DNA from: JBCBKZ01 sp039026975
Lineage (GTDB): Bacteria; Bacteroidota; Bacteroidia; J057
Reading direction: 5' to 3'
Length of the DNA: 9,079 bases
NCBI GenBank assembly: GCA_039026975.1
Contig: JBCCLI010000268.1
Location: 1 to 9,079, forward strand
Shown here: positions 6,568-9,079 of the stretch, piece after piece
Layout: every line of letters starts with the position of its first letter
Numbering within the stretch: the stretch's first letter is position 1
Made by a program: the position numbers and the translations under genes
The notes under the pieces: model-generated
What the model saw: only the letters and a program-made list of their open reading frames with translations
Databases searched by the model: none
What the model was told of the DNA's origin: nothing

Positions 6568-7805
6568 ACTTCCTCCAGGAGTTTAGTTAAAAAGGCATCT
6601 GTCTCTTCTACAAACTGATCATAATATTTCCCGGTTCCCGGACCATAGAATCCCGTATGTATCTTTCTGATTCTTCCTTGCCTATCCATAAAAATAGAGG
6701 TGGGAAAGGACATGATATGGTTTAGCATAGGCAAGGTTTCCGCCGCCTGGGTTTTACTGGAAGTACCCGCTATTAAGGTGTGGTAGTCAAGCCCAAAATG
6801 ATCTTTCAGCCTTTTCACACTCTTACTGGCCTGTTCAAACCCCTTGGCACGCTCATAAGCCAGCGCAACTATTTCTAAGCCCTGCTCATGGAATTTCTCA
6901 TGGTACTTAGCAAAGAGCTTAGTCTCATCCATGCAGTTAGGGCACCAGGAACCCATAATTTGTACTACCACTACCTTACCCTGGAAAACGGGATCCTCCA
7001 GGGAAACCATATTGCTATCTAAATCAGGAAAGCTGAAGCTGATTTTTTCATACCCAGGCTTTAGATAGGTAAGGACATTAGGATCTCTGAGTTCAAACTC
7101 CTCATTTAATTTTCCTATCCAAGGTTCTTCCCAGTGGGTCCCGGAGTAAAATACCCCTGCCAGCTGCCCTTCTTCATCTTTCCCTGCCAGGAAGAGAAAA
7201 GCATGATCTCCATCAAAACAGCTAAGCTTTAAACTATCTCCCTCTGCTACCCCCTCAAGGAAGCGGTAGTCTCCTGTTTCTGTCAAGAAGGTACCTGTTA
7301 CCCTCTTCCCCTCTTGCTGAAAAATACCCACTGCAGGTGAACGACCCTCCGGGTCTTCTGGGCTAAAATACGTTTCCCACCTCCCAGCTATCTCGTTTTC
7401 AGCCAAAGACGCTTCCGTCTGAAAACGCGCTTCTATTCCCTGTATCCCTACAAAAGGAATTTGGTAGTCCTTACTTCTGGAATAGTTATAAAAGGTTCCT
7501 TCCCATCTTCCATTCCCGGTAATCACTCCCTTCATCTCAGTATCAAAAATGGCCATTCTCACACTTAAGGAATCCCCCTCCATACTCACACTTTCTACCG
7601 CTAAGGTTTCCTCTCCATTTACCAGCAAAGCCGTATACTGATCTTCCCCCTTGGACTGTATTTGGATAATAGTGGGTAGGGTAGCCTTGCCCAGATTAAA
7701 AGAAACCTGCCACGTCCCAGTAGGATCTACGCTTTCAGGCTCAGCCGGCTGGCAGGCCACTAAAGCCAACAGTAAAATGTGTAGGAGAATGGTGTATGTT
7801 TTCAT
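6564..7805 (-). CDS. lipoprotein with duplicated beta-rich N-terminal modules and a TlpA-type thioredoxin domain
   Basis: Envelope lipoprotein of 413 residues. The signal peptide MKTYTILLHILLLALVAC has a good lipobox, with Cys18 the acylated residue. Residues about 28-118 and 138-230 look like two copies of one beta-rich module: TGTWQVSF and AGRWETYF, GDSLSVRM and GDSLKLSC, then RWEGTFYN and QLAGVFYS at matching places. A thioredoxin/AhpC-like domain fills about 255-413: QIMGSWCPNC with the redox pair Cys288/Cys291, a TlpA-type helix insertion, and the cis-proline Pro368 in MSFPTSIF. Similar Bacteroidota lipoproteins are thought to act as periplasmic thiol reductases; the role of the N-terminal modules is unknown. 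It is transcribed towards tdk and their stops overlap by 4 bp (6564-6567). Confidence 0.88.
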   Translation of the reverse strand: MKTYTILLHILLLALVACQPAEPESVDPTGTWQVSFNLGKATLPTIIQIQSKGEDQYTALLVNGEETLAVESVSMEGDSLSVRMAIFDTEMKGVITGNGRWEGTFYNYSRSKDYQIPFVGIQGIEARFQTEASLAENEIAGRWETYFSPEDPEGRSPAVGIFQQEGKRVTGTFLTETGDYRFLEGVAEGDSLKLSCFDGDHAFLFLAGKDEEGQLAGVFYSGTHWEEPWIGKLNEEFELRDPNVLTYLKPGYEKISFSFPDLDSNMVSLEDPVFQGKVVVVQIMGSWCPNCMDETKLFAKYHEKFHEQGLEIVALAYERAKGFEQASKSVKRLKDHFGLDYHTLIAGTSSKTQAAETLPMLNHIMSFPTSIFMDRQGRIRKIHTGFYGPGTGKYYDQFVEETDAFLTKLLEEV

Positions 7806-8070
7806 AGCAAGGAAGTTAGAAGATACTTGGAGGGATTAAGGTAAACATCCCTAAAATAGGCATCGCTTGAACTAATAGCATGAATAATGCCATCAAGTTA
7901 TGTAAATAAAGTGTATTGACCCGATTAATTACAGCTAGGAAGAAGGGTTAGAAAAGAAAGTAGAGAACCATATTCCGTTCAGACACAAAATATGTGATAG
8001 TGGAAACAGTATTTTCAAGTTTACTGAAAATGGCTTCCGGTGAGATTATTTGGAGAATAAGTATCCTAAG

Positions 8071-8100
8071 TGCTAAAGAATGCTAAGACTTTATGCTTAA
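8071..8100. repeat. TGCTAA-type short direct repeats at about helical spacing
   Basis: TGCTAA occurs at 8071-8076 and 8081-8086, and TGCTTAA at 8094-8100, so starts are 10 and 13 bases apart, close to one helical turn. The tract sits directly beside the hairpin at 8101-8123, downstream of the DUF5519 gene. It could be a protein-binding array or simply low-complexity sequence. Confidence 0.25.
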
Positions 8101-8123
8101 GGAGTGAGAAAGTTTCCCACTCC
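8101..8123 (-). terminator. hairpin terminator candidate after the DUF5519 gene
   Basis: On the minus strand, 11 bases past the stop at 8135, the RNA can form a stem of about 10 pairs with one G-U: GGAGTGGGAA pairs with TTTCTCACTCC around a 3-base loop. On this strand only two T residues follow, so it is a weak intrinsic terminator; the other strand reads TACTTTT after the stem. It may act from both sides or mainly protect the transcript end. Confidence 0.5.
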
Positions 8124-8134
8124 TACTTTTACAT

Positions 8135-8722
8135 CTACTCTTTAGTTCCTTTTGCATAGTGATACGAGTTTCCAAGGATAAATTTAGCTACCTCAAACTC
8201 CTCCTGGTCCCTGGGAGCGTACATCATGATAATATTGGGAGGAAGAAACCCTCTTCTTATGAGCGGATGCCATTCTCCCCAACCTTTATTGATAATTACT
8301 TTTGCATCATCTTCAGGAAGTCCTAGATGCATGCTATAATCTGGATGTGGATGAAAATGGGCAAACTCAGTTCCAATCATGAAAGCATTACAGCTTTTAC
8401 AAGTATGCTCTTCTTCCATACACATAGCAATGGCCCCCGGCACTGAAACCCCACTTGGCTTTCTCTCAATATGGCCTAACTGAAAAGCCCAGTCCATTAA
8501 CTTCTTTATGTGAGAAAGCTCTTCAGGCTGCTGGTTTAACTGCGTATGTGGATTGGTATTAGTTGTTTGAGGACGGTCCCCCTTCCTGGTAGGGAGGCTA
8601 TCTAAGGTTAGTTGGTTCTCCATAGTCATTTTTTCTTTCTGCTTATTGGATAGTATTGATTCAGAGGCAATTAGACATGCCAACATGATCAGTAATCCAT
8701 TCCCTATTCTGTTAATTCTCAA
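8135..8722 (-). CDS. DUF5519 ('luciferase-domain') family protein, probably exported
   Basis: Product of up to 195 residues. The conserved part matches the DUF5519 family as I remember it: LPTRKGDRP (43-51), TNPHTQL (56-62), SVPGA (93-97), GTEFAHFHPHP (117-127), MHLGLP (131-136), GWGEWHP (147-153), MMYAPRD (166-172) and a final SYHYAKG. The databases' luciferase label does not show light production, and no reaction is established. The histidines His122, His124, His126 and His152 suggest a metal or active site. The frame opens at a TTG (8722) that gives a basic then hydrophobic leader (GLLIMLACLIAS), so export is plausible. ATG codons at 8629 and 8623 would give a cytosolic form without it. 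An unusual Cys101, Cys108, Cys111 group lies beside the core. A Crp/Fnr regulator gene lies upstream on the same strand. Confidence 0.75.
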   Translation of the reverse strand: MRINRIGNGLLIMLACLIASESILSNKQKEKMTMENQLTLDSLPTRKGDRPQTTNTNPHTQLNQQPEELSHIKKLMDWAFQLGHIERKPSGVSVPGAIAMCMEEEHTCKSCNAFMIGTEFAHFHPHPDYSMHLGLPEDDAKVIINKGWGEWHPLIRRGFLPPNIIMMYAPRDQEEFEVAKFILGNSYHYAKGTKE

Positions 8723-8795
8723 CCTATCTTCTTTCTGTGTAACATTTACGAGGTCCTGTTAATCTAGGCCATAGATTTTAGTGCTAATACTCGCA

Positions 8796-8811
8796 GGTAA
8801 TAGGTATTACC
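8796..8811. promoter_or_regulatory. perfect 16-bp palindrome, candidate operator
   Basis: GGTAATAGGTATTACC consists of perfect 7-base arms around a central GG. It lies 73 bp upstream of the DUF5519 start and 58 bp past the stop of the Crp/Fnr gene. A related half-site, TAATAC, sits a few bases to the left at 8785-8790. It differs from the enterobacterial CRP and FNR consensus sites. A minus-strand TTTG (8825-8822) is 19 bases from TATTACCT, but that -7 match is poor, so promoter placement is speculative. Confidence 0.45.
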
Positions 8812-8869
8812 CATGACCATACAAAGATCTACTGGAAGTCTCTTCAAAAAAATAAAGTAGTTTAAGAAA

Positions 8870-9079
8870 TTATCTTTCCTTTCTGCTGCGCAGCATACTC
8901 AAGAATTCAGGTGTGATACCGATATAACTCGCAATGTGTTTTTGCGATATTCGCTGGGCTAAGTCAGGGTATCTTTTTAAAAAATGGTTGTACCGTTCCT
9001 CTGCGGTAAAGGAAAGGTTTTGTACAATTCTATTCTCGTGGGAGAACATGGTGTTGCGGAATAAAATTCTTGTGTAAGC
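8870..9079 (-). CDS. Crp/Fnr-family transcriptional regulator, C-terminal fragment at the window edge
   Basis: The last 69 residues of a regulator whose gene continues beyond the right edge; it is too short to appear as a complete frame. Reading leftwards from 9079 gives AYTRILFRNT..., then FTAEERYNHFLKRYPDL at 24-40, then QRISQKHIASYIGITPEFLS (42-61) and the terminal MLRSRKER. The segment AEERY..FL..YP.L followed by Q..IA.Y.GITPEFLS.LR is characteristic of the winged helix-turn-helix end of Bacteroidota Crp/Fnr-like proteins. The nucleotide-binding domain lies outside the window, so ligand and DNA site are unknown. The stop TAA is at 8872-8870. The gene is followed after 147 bp by the DUF5519 gene on the same strand. 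Confidence 0.85.
   Translation of the reverse strand, partial: AYTRILFRNTMFSHENRIVQNLSFTAEERYNHFLKRYPDLAQRISQKHIASYIGITPEFLSMLRSRKER

Larger units (their letters stand above)
7806..8134. other. 329-bp spacer with no recognised gene
   Basis: No coding frame longer than about 40 codons stands out on either strand, and none has a recognisable product. The left part should hold the promoter of the leftward lipoprotein gene, but I see no good TTTG/TAnnTTTG pair. The right end carries short TGCTAA repeats and a hairpin just after the stop of the DUF5519 gene (described separately). No tRNA cloverleaf or insertion-sequence end was found. Confidence 0.6.

Noticed and set aside
6566..6584. Short hairpin just after the tdk stop
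   Set aside because: Stem of about 7 pairs including a wobble, lying in the lipoprotein coding sequence and not followed by a T-run; not convincing as a terminator.
8000..8086. Plus-strand frame of 28 codons beginning GTG in the spacer, open for about 42 codons in all
   Set aside because: No recognisable product, no ATG at a sensible place, and length within chance for this base composition.
7806..8134. Possible tRNA or insertion-sequence remnant in the spacer
   Set aside because: No cloverleaf arms, terminal inverted repeats or transposase motifs were found.

Overview
The window looks like a piece of chromosome from a member of the Bacteroidota, most likely of the Cytophagales type. This is an inference from protein signatures: the NAD kinase, CBS-ACT protein, small one-POTRA BamA-like barrel, TlpA-type lipoprotein and Crp/Fnr fragment all read like that phylum. 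Shine-Dalgarno sequences are weak or absent before most starts. No rRNA, tRNA, CRISPR array, insertion sequence or phage gene was seen.

Layout. From 5804 leftwards to the left edge runs a long minus-strand series: secreted thioredoxin-fold protein, YqeY, CvpA-like membrane protein, a 213-bp gap with two tiny reading frames, alpha/beta hydrolase, CBS-ACT protein (4-bp ATGA overlap with the hydrolase), BamA-like outer-membrane barrel, and NAD kinase. Intergenic gaps are mostly 35-95 bp, so much of this could be co-transcribed. The plus-strand thymidine kinase gene diverges from the thioredoxin gene across a 142-bp spacer. It collides with a minus-strand TlpA-type lipoprotein gene, and their stop codons overlap. 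After a 329-bp gene-poor spacer ending in a hairpin come a minus-strand gene for a DUF5519/'luciferase-domain' protein and, at the right edge, the C-terminal part of a Crp/Fnr-family regulator. The 147-bp space between those two holds a perfect 16-bp palindrome.

How the genes may work together. Most are housekeeping: NADP synthesis, dNTP salvage, and envelope or periplasmic thiol chemistry. The hydrolase, CBS-ACT and NAD kinase cluster recurs in this phylum. The less ordinary parts are the DUF5519/Crp-Fnr pair with its palindrome, the lipoprotein with an apparently duplicated beta-rich module before its thioredoxin domain, the BamA-like gene lying between the CBS-ACT and NAD kinase genes, and the micro-ORFs upstream of the hydrolase. 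I found no convincing wholly new multi-gene system. The DUF5519/regulator/palindrome unit is the best lead.

Start codons. Several of the longest open frames begin at TTG or GTG. I moved the starts of the thioredoxin-fold and thymidine kinase genes to internal ATG codons, kept GTG for the CvpA-like gene, and kept TTG with doubt for the DUF5519 gene.
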